Both the position numbers and the translations under genes were made by a program. Below are positions 28,162 through 35,962 of a stretch of DNA of 64,000 nucleotides, piece after piece. Origin of the DNA: Planctomycetales bacterium (GTDB lineage Bacteria > Planctomycetota > Planctomycetia > Isosphaerales > Isosphaeraceae); assembly GCA_027452145.1 (NCBI GenBank), contig DAIDHB010000556.1, forward strand, positions 1 through 64,000, read 5' to 3'. The number at the start of each line of letters is the position of its first letter. The first letter of the stretch is position 1. Under the pieces are notes generated by a model that was not told the origin of the DNA, made no database searches, and saw only the letters and a list, made by a program, of their open reading frames with translations.

Positions 28162-28938
28162 ATGAAGACGATCCCCCGCCTGCTTCCCACCGGCCCCTTG
28201 GCCTGGCTCCTGCTCCTACTTCTGGCCGGTACGTCGGCCCGCGCCGATATCTGGAACGTGAGCCTCGACACGTCCCAGCTCGGGTCCAGTTTCACCGGGC
28301 CGTTCGGGATCGACTTCGAGCTGGTCGGCAGTAACGGCAGCACGATCACGCTCAGCAACTTCTCATTCGGCACCGGCGGCTCGGCGGGCCCGGGATCGCC
28401 GTACCTCACCGGCGGAGCCAGCGGCGACCTGACGAGTGGCGTCGGCCTGGCGGACGCCAGCAACTTCTTCAGCGACTTCAACCAGCAGTTTACTCCGGGA
28501 AGTCTGCTCAGCTTCACCGTGAACGCTTCGATCGTCGCGCCGCCGGCGGGCGGAAGCCCCGACGACTTCACGATGGTGATCTTTTACGGCTATGACCCCA
28601 CGATGGGCTACAACCCGGCCGGCACCGGCGCCGTGCCGCCGACAGTGCCCACCGGAGACCCCTCCGGCGCCGACACGCTGCTGGACATCAGCCTGGGCGG
28701 CCCGGGCGCCACGACGGCCACCGGGTATTCGGGCACCGGCGGCACCCTGCCGGTCACCATCACCCCGCTGAGCGTCCCCGAGCCGTCCAGCGCCGTGCTG
28801 CTGGGCCTCGGCCTGGCGGGCCTACTTGCCGCCCGCTGCCGGTCGGTCTCGGTCCGGTCGCACTCTCGCGGCCGGGCGGTCTCAGCTCGGCGCTCGATAG
28901 TCTCTGAACCTGTGTTGCCTTCGACTCGCGAACGCTGA
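28162..28938 (+). CDS. PEP-CTERM sorting-domain protein
   Basis: A 258-residue protein with an N-terminal signal peptide (WLLLLLLAGTSARA) and a C-terminal sorting signal: VPEPSSAVLLGLGLAGLLAARCR, that is PEP motif, hydrophobic helix and basic end. The middle is a Gly/Ser/Thr-rich beta domain (DIWNVSLDTSQLGSSFTGPFGIDFEL) that resembles a recurrent PEP-CTERM surface-protein family. PEP-CTERM proteins are processed by an exosortase and linked to extracellular matrix; no exosortase is in the window. Unusually, about 30 further residues (SVSVRSHSRGR...) follow the basic end, where such proteins normally stop. It lies 51 bp after the beta-helix gene on the same strand. Confidence 0.88.
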   Translation: MKTIPRLLPTGPLAWLLLLLLAGTSARADIWNVSLDTSQLGSSFTGPFGIDFELVGSNGSTITLSNFSFGTGGSAGPGSPYLTGGASGDLTSGVGLADASNFFSDFNQQFTPGSLLSFTVNASIVAPPAGGSPDDFTMVIFYGYDPTMGYNPAGTGAVPPTVPTGDPSGADTLLDISLGGPGATTATGYSGTGGTLPVTITPLSVPEPSSAVLLGLGLAGLLAARCRSVSVRSHSRGRAVSARRSIVSEPVLPSTRER

Positions 28939-28940
28939 CA

Positions 28941-28978
28941 AGGAAGGAGTCAGGCGGGTGCGGGCCGTGGAGTAGGCG
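28941..28978 (+). repeat. Dispersed repeat, copy 2
   Basis: Matches 18906-18943: the first 24 bases are identical, the next three differ, and the last 12 are identical (GTGGAGTAGGCG). This copy begins right after the PEP-CTERM stop codon and is intergenic. Confidence 0.85.
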
Positions 28979-29200
28979 ACTCGGACCGCCGGCCGGAGCC
29001 TGCCCCGGAAAGCGGCCGACGAGTGGCGAGCAGGGGACCGGCCCGCCCGCCCGACCCGTCCCGGCCGCTTGTGCCGCGCCGGGAGCGGCCGGTAAGATCG
29101 GGGCGCCGGGTTCCATTCCATATCCGGAAGGAGCGGGCGCGCCCGGCCTCGCGTTCGGGCGCGCCGGGGTTCGTGCCACGCAAGGGAGGACTGATCCGTC

Positions 29201-30688
29201 ATGGCCACCGCGACAAAGTCCCGCAAGTCCGCCGGCGACGGCGCCGTCAAGACGTTCCAGACCAAGATGCTCATCGACGGCAAGTGGGTCGATAGCGCCA
29301 GCGGCAAGACGTTCGCCACGATCAACCCGGCCACCGAGGAGGTCATCGCCCAGGTCGCCGAGGGCGATGCCGCCGACGTCGACCGCGCCGTCCAGGCCGC
29401 ACGCCGGGCTTTTGACTCAGGCCCCTGGCGCAAGGCCGATGCCCGCGACCGCGGGCGGATGCTGAACAGGCTCGCCGACCTGATCGAGGCCAATATCGAC
29501 GAGCTGGCCGAGCTCGAGACCCTGGACAACGGCAAGCCGATCAGCGAGAGCCGCCACGGCGATTTGCCGCTGGTGGTCGACTGCCTGCGCTACTACGCCG
29601 GCTGGGCCGACAAGATCCACGGCCAGACGATCCCGGTGCGCGGCCGGTACTTTTGCTACACCCGCCGCGAGCCGGTGGGCGTCGCCGGGCAGATCATCCC
29701 GTGGAACTTCCCCATGCTGATGGTCGCCTGGAAGTGGGGCCCCGCGCTGGCCGCCGGGTGCACCATCGTCCTCAAGCCGGCCGAGCAGACCCCGCTGTCG
29801 GCCCTGCGCATGGGCGAGCTGGCCCTCGAGGCCGGGTTCCCCGCCGGCGTCATCAACATCGTCCCCGGCTTCGGCGAGACCGCCGGCGCCGCCATCGTCG
29901 CGCACAAGGGAGTCGACAAGGTCGCGTTCACCGGCTCGACCGAGGTCGGCAAGATCATCATGCGCGACGCCGCGAAGACCCTGAAGCGCGTCACGCTCGA
30001 GCTCGGCGGCAAGAGCCCCAATATCGTGTTCGCCGACGCCGACCTCGATTCGGCCGTCGACGGCGCGATGCTGGGACTGTTCCTCAACCAGGGCCAGTGC
30101 TGCTGCGCCGGCAGCCGGCTGCTCGTCGAGGATAAGGTGTACGACCAGATGGTCGAGCGCCTGGCCGCCGCGACCACGAAGCGCAAGCTCGGCGATCCGT
30201 TCGATCCCGAGACCCAGCAGGGCCCGCAGGTCGATAAGACCCAGTTCGACAAGGTCATGGGCTACATCGACTCGGGCAAGCAGCAGGGGGCACGCTGCGT
30301 TGCCGGCGGCGAGCGGTTCGGCTCGAAGGGGTATTTCATCAGGCCCACCGTCTTTGCCGACGTCAAGGACGAGATGACCATCGCCACCGAGGAGATCTTT
30401 GGGCCCGTCATGCAGGTCCTGAGGTTCAAGTCGATCGATGAGGTCGTTCAGCGCGCCAATACCACCGACTACGGCCTCGCCGCGGCCGTGTGGACCCAGG
30501 ACATCAAGAAGGCCCACACGATCGCCGAGCAGATCCGCGCCGGCACCGTCTGGCTCAACTGCTACGACGTGTTCGACGCCGCCGCCCCCTTCGGCGGCTT
30601 CAAGGCCAGCGGCCTCGGCCGCGAGCTGGGCGAGAAGGCCCTCGACAATTACACCGAGCTCAAGACGGTGACGGTGGCTCTGTCTTGA
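29201..30688 (+). CDS. Aldehyde dehydrogenase (NAD(P)+), ALDH1/2-like
   Basis: A 495-residue enzyme of full family length. The N-terminal substrate part has MLIDGKWVDSASGKTFATINPAT. The coenzyme domain has IIPWNFPMLM, KPAEQTPLSAL and FTGSTEVGK. The catalytic general base is Glu267 (LELGGKSPNIVF) and the nucleophile is the middle cysteine of GQCCCAGSR (Cys301). The motifs match cytosolic and mitochondrial acetaldehyde/retinal dehydrogenases more closely than succinate-semialdehyde or betaine types, but the substrate is not certain. AAGGGAGGA precedes the ATG. There is no signal peptide. It appears monocistronic: a palindromic element follows immediately. Confidence 0.94.
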   Translation: MATATKSRKSAGDGAVKTFQTKMLIDGKWVDSASGKTFATINPATEEVIAQVAEGDAADVDRAVQAARRAFDSGPWRKADARDRGRMLNRLADLIEANIDELAELETLDNGKPISESRHGDLPLVVDCLRYYAGWADKIHGQTIPVRGRYFCYTRREPVGVAGQIIPWNFPMLMVAWKWGPALAAGCTIVLKPAEQTPLSALRMGELALEAGFPAGVINIVPGFGETAGAAIVAHKGVDKVAFTGSTEVGKIIMRDAAKTLKRVTLELGGKSPNIVFADADLDSAVDGAMLGLFLNQGQCCCAGSRLLVEDKVYDQMVERLAAATTKRKLGDPFDPETQQGPQVDKTQFDKVMGYIDSGKQQGARCVAGGERFGSKGYFIRPTVFADVKDEMTIATEEIFGPVMQVLRFKSIDEVVQRANTTDYGLAAAVWTQDIKKAHTIAEQIRAGTVWLNCYDVFDAAAPFGGFKASGLGRELGEKALDNYTELKTVTVALS

Positions 30689-30697
30689 GTTTTCAGT

Positions 30698-30981
30698 GGT
30701 CAGTGGTCAGTGTCTGTCCCGGAGGGCTCCGAGCCCCCGTGAGGGGGCGATCGGACGTAGCCGGGGGGCGTCAGCCCCCCGGACTCGGACCGCCGCGTCA
30801 CACACCGATTCCTCGCGACGGACCCTCCCGGCCGCGACCCCGCGTGGCGGGGTCGCGGCCGGAAGGGAAACACGATGACGGGGAGATGAGGGTTCGTCTG
30901 GCGTTCCGGGGGGCTGACGCCCCCCGGCTACGTCCTGACGCCCACTTCGTGGGCTCCCGGGACAGACACTGACCACTGACC
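30698..30981. mobile_element. MITE-like palindromic element, copy 1
   Basis: A 284-bp non-coding element with 25-base perfect terminal inverted repeats. The outer part consists of CAGTGGT heptamers followed by CAGTGTCTGTCCCGG. Inner arms carry ACGTAGCCGGGGGGCGTCAG and its complement, and the centre is a GC-rich hairpin (GGCCGCGACCCCGCG / complement). The whole can fold into one long hairpin. A second copy is at 44356-44613. There is no transposase inside, so it is non-autonomous if mobile. Confidence 0.85.
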
Positions 30982-30989
30982 AATGACCA

Positions 30990-32252
30990 CTACCGACCAG
31001 GCACCTGCTCGGCCGTCAGCTCGCCGATGTGCAGGTCGGCGTAGACGGCCCTGTACTTCTCCTGGCCCTCGGGCCTGTACCAGAAGATGATGGTGCCCGC
31101 GTCGCCGAGCCTGGCGCCCTCGGGCTTGTAGGCGTACTTATCCTTGTACTTCTGGCAGTTCACGGCCAGGATGGCTCCGGCGATGCCGGACTCGAGGGCT
31201 TCGGGCTCGAGGGCCGCCTTCACATCCTTGCCCTGGGCCTTGAGGGCCTCGGCCTTCTTCTTCGTCTCGGCGGAGACCACCTTGACGTAGTCATTCAGGT
31301 CATCGAGGCGGGCCGGGAAGCGGCCGCCGGAAGCTTTGGTGTACCTGCGGAGGTGGTGCACGACGGCTTCCTCGAAGGTCATGTTCATCCGGACGTTGGC
31401 CTTGCGGAGAGTGTAGCCCTCGGGCGGATCGAGGCGGAACAGGGCGTCGTCGAGGGCCGGGTCGAGGCGGATGTCGGAGAAGCTGCCCTTGTAATCGATG
31501 CCGCCCGTGCGGCCGGTGAACTCGACGAGCACGGGGAGCTTCTTCTGGGGGTCGACCCAGACCGTCAGGTCCGCGCCCATCTCCTTGACGCGGAAGCCGC
31601 GGGCGTGAATATCGCCGACAACCTTCTCGCCCACGGGTTCGGCGTCCTTGCCGGCCAGGCGGCGCAGGTCCTCGATCATCATGGTCGCGCCGTCGCGTTT
31701 CTCGGCCGGGGCACCGCCGGGCTGTTCCATCAGCATCGCCGACTTATCCGCCGAGTTGAGGATCAGGATCCTGTGGTGGAGCGAATCCATGATCGACACC
31801 GTCCCGCCGGCGATCTCGGGCTCGATGCGGACGAGTCCGGGGACCTTGTAGAGCATCCGGCTGCTCATCGTCTCGGTCTTGCCGGCGAGCGTCAGGGTCT
31901 GCGTATGGCGCAATGTCAGGGTTTGCGCGTCGCGCAGCCTGGCCGCGGTCTCGGCGAACTCGGATCGCGCCGAGGTCGGGGGAAACACGGCGAAATACGT
32001 CGCGGCGGCCGCGGCGACGAGGATCGCGGCGGCCGATTTGAACAGAGTGAACATGAGGGTCCTCCTGGTTCGGATGCGGGGGATGGCGGCCGGCAAATCG
32101 TCGGCCGCCTTCAGGGCGGCGAGCGTCCGGGCGACGGTCTCGGGCGGGGGGCCGTCGGGCACGGGCAGGCGCCGGAGGGCGTCCGTCGCGCGGGCGACGG
32201 GGTCGTCCTCGGATGGCGGCGGATTCGGGGGAATCGGCGGGCTCGTGCTCAT
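30990..32252 (-). CDS. Membrane protein with LolA/RseB-like extracytoplasmic domain; candidate anti-sigma factor
   Basis: A 420-residue protein. Residues 1-65 are a cytoplasmic, Pro-rich segment with one helix (VARATDALRRL), then a transmembrane helix (TLMFTLFKSAAAILVAAAAATYFAVF, about 65-90). The extracytoplasmic part (SRMLYKVPGLVRIEPE, HRILILNSADKSAMLM, VGDIHARGFRVKEMGADLTVWVDPQKKLPVLVEF) resembles LolA/RseB and DUF2092-type lipoprotein-sorting folds. A helical C-terminal domain follows. Its start overlaps the end of an ECF sigma gene by four bases (ATGA), strongly suggesting functional pairing. An anti-sigma role, with RseA- and RseB-like parts in one chain, is inferred from topology and context rather than from a recognised ZAS motif. 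Confidence 0.7.
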   Translation of the reverse strand: MSTSPPIPPNPPPSEDDPVARATDALRRLPVPDGPPPETVARTLAALKAADDLPAAIPRIRTRRTLMFTLFKSAAAILVAAAAATYFAVFPPTSARSEFAETAARLRDAQTLTLRHTQTLTLAGKTETMSSRMLYKVPGLVRIEPEIAGGTVSIMDSLHHRILILNSADKSAMLMEQPGGAPAEKRDGATMMIEDLRRLAGKDAEPVGEKVVGDIHARGFRVKEMGADLTVWVDPQKKLPVLVEFTGRTGGIDYKGSFSDIRLDPALDDALFRLDPPEGYTLRKANVRMNMTFEEAVVHHLRRYTKASGGRFPARLDDLNDYVKVVSAETKKKAEALKAQGKDVKAALEPEALESGIAGAILAVNCQKYKDKYAYKPEGARLGDAGTIIFWYRPEGQEKYRAVYADLHIGELTAEQVPGR

Positions 32253-32821
32253 CGGGGTTCCTCGATGCGATCGGCCGGACCGGCGACGGGTGCCGGCCCG
32301 CGTCCCGCCACGCGCGGGATCTCTTGTGACGTTTCCAGGATCTGCCGCAGCCGAATGCGTGCCCGGTGCAGCAGCACCCCGACGGAGACGATCGAGATCC
32401 CCAGGTCCCGGGCGATCTCGCGGTAGGCGCGGTCTTCCAGGTGATGCAGGCAGAAGACCTCGGCCTGACGGGGCGGCAGTTCGGCCAGCGCGGCGCGGAG
32501 CGCCTCGGAAATCTCGGCGTCCTCGGCCGCGCGGGACGGGATCGGCCCGGCGCCGGGGAGCGCATCGAAATCGAAGTCGACCGGAGTTGGCCCGATCCTC
32601 TGACGGTATCGATGGCGGAGCCGATCGACGGCCCGCGACGAGGCCAGGTGGCGGAGCAGGGCCCCCCAGTCCCGCACCGGCTGGCGGCGCGCGACCTCCA
32701 GCGCGGCCAGGAACGCCTCCTGAAAGCACTCGTCCGCGTCGGCGCGGTTGCCGAGGAGCCGGTAGGCCGTCCGCCACACCGCCGCCCCGTTCCGCTCGAT
32801 GATCTCCGCCCAGTCGGGCAT
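32249..32821 (-). CDS. ECF-type RNA polymerase sigma factor
   Basis: A 190-residue sigma factor. Region 2 reads ERNGAAVWRTAYRLLGNRADADECFQEAFLAALEVAR, with WGALLRHLASSRAVDRLRHR. Region 4 reads LPPRQAEVFCLHHLEDRAYREIARDLGISIVSVGVLLHRARIRLRQIL. The start at 32821 is chosen because GGAGAGA lies just upstream; a longer frame to 33082 overlaps the divergent gene and has no conserved residues. The stop overlaps the start of the membrane protein downstream (ATGA), so the two are translationally coupled, as is usual for ECF sigma/anti-sigma pairs. Confidence 0.92.
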   Translation of the reverse strand: MPDWAEIIERNGAAVWRTAYRLLGNRADADECFQEAFLAALEVARRQPVRDWGALLRHLASSRAVDRLRHRYRQRIGPTPVDFDFDALPGAGPIPSRAAEDAEISEALRAALAELPPRQAEVFCLHHLEDRAYREIARDLGISIVSVGVLLHRARIRLRQILETSQEIPRVAGRGPAPVAGPADRIEEPR

Positions 32822-32999
32822 GGGTCTCTCCGGCTGCCTCGTCGATCCAGAGAACCAGTCGTTCGAGCCGGCCGGTTTCTTACAGGGCAACTCGAACTTG
32901 ATGCCGGCCGCGCGGGATGTCAGCATGGCATGAGAAGAACGAGAAGACTGCCGCGGCCCGCACGATCGATCGCCCGGCCCGAGTCGAGGACCACCGCCG

Positions 33000-33431
33000 A
33001 TGGATGCGACGAGCAAGACCCCCGAATCCCCCGCCGATGAGCCCGCGACCGGGGTCGTCGTGGCCCGCGACCTGTGGTTCACGTCGAAGGTGACGGGGAC
33101 GGCCGCCGAGCTGGGCTACCGGATGAAGACGGCGCTCGACGCGTCGATGGCTCGCCGATTGATCGAGCAATCCCGGCCGCGTCTGATCCTGCTCGACCTG
33201 ACGGCGGCCGACCTGACCTCGCCCGAGTTGCTGGCCGAGTACCACCGCCTCGCCGGCCCGTCGGCCTGGCTGGTCGCGGTCGGCCCGCACGTCGACGCCG
33301 AGCGCCTGGCCGCCGCCCGCGCGGCCGGATGCCGCCTGGCCATCCCGCGCAGCAAGTTCGCCGCCGATTTGCCGGGGCTGATTACGCGATGCTTCGACCG
33401 GCCGGCCGACGCGGACGACCCCGGCGCCTGA
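33000..33431 (+). CDS. Receiver-like (REC-fold) protein
   Basis: A 143-residue protein. The pattern VVVARDLWFTSKVTGTAAELGYRMKTA, then RPRLILLDLTAADL (position of the phosphorylated Asp), SAWLVAVGPHVDAERLAAARAAGCRLAIPRSKFAADLPGLI resembles a CheY-like domain. The first acidic pair is replaced (ARDLW) and the usual Thr/Ser and Lys are shifted, so it may be a degenerate receiver that is not phosphorylated. There is no output domain and no kinase nearby. GAGGA precedes the ATG. It is divergent from the ECF sigma gene and convergent, 16 bp apart, with the nucleotide-sugar dehydrogenase. Confidence 0.65.
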   Translation: MDATSKTPESPADEPATGVVVARDLWFTSKVTGTAAELGYRMKTALDASMARRLIEQSRPRLILLDLTAADLTSPELLAEYHRLAGPSAWLVAVGPHVDAERLAAARAAGCRLAIPRSKFAADLPGLITRCFDRPADADDPGA

Positions 33432-33447
33432 ACCAACCTCGGACGAC

Positions 33448-34779
33448 TCACGCGCGGACAACCCGTTCTCGCGCGAGATCGGCGTCGACGCCCCGGGTGG
33501 CGTTGCGGGTGTCGACCACCAGGCTCGATTGGCCGACGATCCAGTCCCAGGCATAGGCCGAATGATCGGTGACGATCAGCACGCAATCCATCGAGCCGAG
33601 CAGCTCGGCCGTCAGCTCGAGGCTCTGCCTGTGCAGGCCCGGGTAATGCCGCATCGGGGGCAGGACGGGGATGTGCGGGTCGTTGTACTCGACGAGGGCA
33701 CCTTTTCCGAGCAGACGCTCCATCAGCTCGAAGCCGGGCGATTCGCGGGGGTCGTCGACGTCCTTCTTGTAGGCCATGCCCAGCAGCAGGATGCGGCTCC
33801 CCTTGACGGGCTTGCCGCGGTCGTTGAGGGCGTCGGCCAGCCGGCCCACGACATACGAGGGCATGGACGTGTTGATCTCGCCGGCCAGCTCGATGAAGCG
33901 GGTGGACATGCCGTATTCGCGCGCGATCCACGAGAGGTAGAACGGGTCGACCGGGATGCAGTGCCCCCCCAGCCCCGGCCCGGGGTAGAACGCCTGGAAG
34001 CCGAAGGGCTTGGTGCGGGCGGCCTCGATGACCTCCCAGACGTCGATCCCCATCCGGTCGTACAGGACCTTCAGCTCGTTCACCAGCGCGATGTTGACGG
34101 CGCGATAGGTGTTTTCCAGGATCTTGCAGGCCTCGGCGACCTCGAGGCTCGAGACGGGCACGACGCGCACGACCACGCGAGAATACAGCGCGGCGGCCAG
34201 CTCGAGGCTCCTGGGCTCGAGCCCGCCGACGACCTTGGGGATCGTGGGGGCCGAGAACCGGGGATTCCCGGGGTCCTCGCGCTCGGGGCTGAAGGCCAGG
34301 AAGAAGTCGCGGCCGGCCGCGAGTCCCGAGGTTTCGAGCAGCGGCAGGACGACCCTGCGGGTGGTGGTCGGATACGTGGTGCTCTCGAGCACGACGAGCT
34401 GGCCGGGCCGGAGCCGCCCGGCGATCGAGCGGGCCGACGCGGCGACATAGGCGAGGTCGGGGTCGCGGGCCGAGGTCAGCGGCGTGGGCACGCAGATGAG
34501 GATGGCGTCGGGCTCGTCCAGCCGGCGGAAGTCGGCCGTCGCCTCGAACATCCCGGCCGCCGCGCGGATCGCCTCGGCCGGGATGTGGCCGATGTAGCTC
34601 TCGCCGCGGGTCAGCCGCTCGACCTTGGCCGGGTCGGTGTCGAATCCCAGCACGCGCAGGCCCCGCGCGGCGAAGGCCAGGGCCAGCGGCAGCCCCACGT
34701 AGCCCAGCCCGATGATGCCGACGACGGCGCGATCGGTCCGGATTTTTTCCCCGATCACCTCGAAAGGGTCTCGATCCAT
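33448..34779 (-). CDS. Nucleotide-sugar dehydrogenase (UDP-GlcNAc/ManNAc 6-dehydrogenase type)
   Basis: A 443-residue enzyme of the UDP-glucose/GDP-mannose dehydrogenase family. The NAD-binding motif is VVGIIGLGYVGLPLALAFA (residues 19-37). The central domain has EACKILENTYRAVNIALVNELK. The active-site cysteine is Cys274 in GPGLGGHCIPVDPFYL. The C-terminal UDP-binding domain starts at RILLLGMAYKKDVDDPRESP. The sequence pattern is closest to the WbpA/WbpO/WecC group, which oxidises the C6 hydroxyl of UDP-HexNAc to a uronic acid for surface polysaccharide. No other polysaccharide genes are in the window. The start at 34779 (MDRDPFEV) is the best choice; no strong ribosome site is visible. Confidence 0.9.
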   Translation of the reverse strand: MDRDPFEVIGEKIRTDRAVVGIIGLGYVGLPLALAFAARGLRVLGFDTDPAKVERLTRGESYIGHIPAEAIRAAAGMFEATADFRRLDEPDAILICVPTPLTSARDPDLAYVAASARSIAGRLRPGQLVVLESTTYPTTTRRVVLPLLETSGLAAGRDFFLAFSPEREDPGNPRFSAPTIPKVVGGLEPRSLELAAALYSRVVVRVVPVSSLEVAEACKILENTYRAVNIALVNELKVLYDRMGIDVWEVIEAARTKPFGFQAFYPGPGLGGHCIPVDPFYLSWIAREYGMSTRFIELAGEINTSMPSYVVGRLADALNDRGKPVKGSRILLLGMAYKKDVDDPRESPGFELMERLLGKGALVEYNDPHIPVLPPMRHYPGLHRQSLELTAELLGSMDCVLIVTDHSAYAWDWIVGQSSLVVDTRNATRGVDADLARERVVRA

Positions 34780-34865
34780 AGCGTGGGGCTCACTCACAGG
34801 GCGAGGGACCCGGCAACGCCGCCGGGAGACAGGCCGGACTGAAGCGAAGGCCGATGCCTCGAGCC

Positions 34866-34886
34866 GGTGGGCGATGCCCACCCTAC
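34866..34886 (+). repeat. Single REP unit (GGTGGGCGATGCCCACC type)
   Basis: A 21-base stem-loop unit related to the arms at 10506-10569, located between the XRE gene and the nucleotide-sugar dehydrogenase gene. Confidence 0.75.
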
Positions 34887-34957
34887 GAAGCGGACGACGA
34901 GCGGGGCCGCCGAGAAGACAGGGAAACGATCGGTCGAAGGCCGCCGGATGGACGGCG

Positions 34958-35512
34958 TTACGTCGACTCGCCCGGGCGCGATCGCCCACGGCGGGCCGGC
35001 GGGGCCTCGCGCGCCGGGACATACGGCGTGCCGTCGCCCGGGCCCGGCGGCGGGATGATCGGCAGGAGCCGGAACGACTCCTCGACGATCCGCGCGATCC
35101 CTTCGGCCATCGGCGAGGCGAGGAGGATTCGGAACTTCTCCATCAGCTCCGCCGCGCGGTCGGACGGCGGCCGCATCGTCACCGGCACCTGAGCCGGGGC
35201 CGACATCGACACCGGGGCCGGTGCCGGGGCCGGGGCGACGAAGGTCGGCGCGGGCCCGGCGGACATCGCCGGCACGCCGGGCAGTTCGGGGCCCCCATCC
35301 TCGTGCGCCAGGGGCGTCCGGTCGAGCAGGCTCTCCAGCGGCACACCGAGGGCCCGCGAGATCCGCCGCAACGTCCCGGCCTGGGGCTTGCTGGTGTTCC
35401 CCCGCTCGATCTGGTAAAGCGCCGTGCGCGAGATCTTGGCCCGGCTGGCCAGCTCGTCGGGCCCCCATCCCTTCGCATAGCGCAGGTCCCGGATCCGCTT
35501 CGACAAATCCAC
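34958..35512 (-). CDS. XRE-family helix-turn-helix transcriptional regulator
   Basis: A 184-residue protein starting with GTG (VDLSKRIRDLRY), with GCGAGGG upstream. Residues 5-62 are a Cro/C1-type HTH: IRDLRYAKGWGPDELASRAKISRTALYQIERGNTSKPQAGTLRRISRALGVPLESLL. The middle is a low-complexity Ala/Pro/Val linker, followed by a short helix (AAELMEKFRILLASPMAEGIARIVEESFRLL) and a Pro-rich tail. There is no peptidase or cupin domain. The targets are unknown. A perfect AT-rich palindrome about 220 bp upstream is a plausible operator. It may regulate itself or the large ATPase gene, which lies upstream on the same strand. Confidence 0.85.
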   Translation of the reverse strand: MDLSKRIRDLRYAKGWGPDELASRAKISRTALYQIERGNTSKPQAGTLRRISRALGVPLESLLDRTPLAHEDGGPELPGVPAMSAGPAPTFVAPAPAPAPVSMSAPAQVPVTMRPPSDRAAELMEKFRILLASPMAEGIARIVEESFRLLPIIPPPGPGDGTPYVPAREAPPARRGRSRPGEST

Positions 35513-35962
35513 GGCCCACCCTCGCTTTCACCGGAACCAGTGCGATGTGATCCGATCCGATCCGATCCGCCCACCCGCCCGGCGAGACGGGACTCCCTTC
35601 ACGCGTTCCCGAAGGCCCCCGGGGCATCCCCGGATCACGCCGGTCCTCTTCGCCCCCGCGCGGCCGGATCGCAGCACCCGACATCGGCCGCGCGGCCCCG
35701 CCACTCTATCGGAAAGCGTCGGTATACGCCTAAAACTATCAGATAGTTTTACTTCAAAACGTTCCTGATTAGCTGGATTGATTGTCCATTTTAACAAAGA
35801 CGCTTTCGGTGTCAACTCCAATGAAGCGAAGATCGCGTGCGATGTTCGCATGTTCCCATTTAGGACATCGGAGTGGGGCTCGGGAGCGGGCCCTGAGCGG
35901 CCTGAAAGTCGACGGGACCTTCCCGACGAGGCCTGAGCGTCGGGCAGGAATGCGGACCTCCT
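35513..35962. other. AT-rich intergenic region upstream of the XRE regulator
   Basis: 450 bp without a gene. The section 35705-35835 is markedly AT-rich compared with its surroundings and contains nested inverted repeats. GATCCGATCCGATCC, a triple tandem, occurs at about 35549. A decayed REP unit (GTCGGGCAGGAATGCGGACC) lies near 35940. Confidence 0.6.
35731..35751. promoter_or_regulatory. Perfect 21-bp palindrome, candidate operator
   Basis: TAAAACTATC, a central A, then GATAGTTTTA. It is framed by a wider 9-bp inverted repeat, GAAAGCGTC (35712) and GACGCTTTC (near 35805). The position upstream of the XRE gene and the AT content suggest a regulator binding site. Confidence 0.45.

Noticed and set aside
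30696..30972. Short frames inside the palindromic element encoding RLAFRGADAPRLRP-like peptides
   Set aside because: Both copies are perfect or near-perfect inverted repeats; the peptides follow from the palindrome and appear on both strands.
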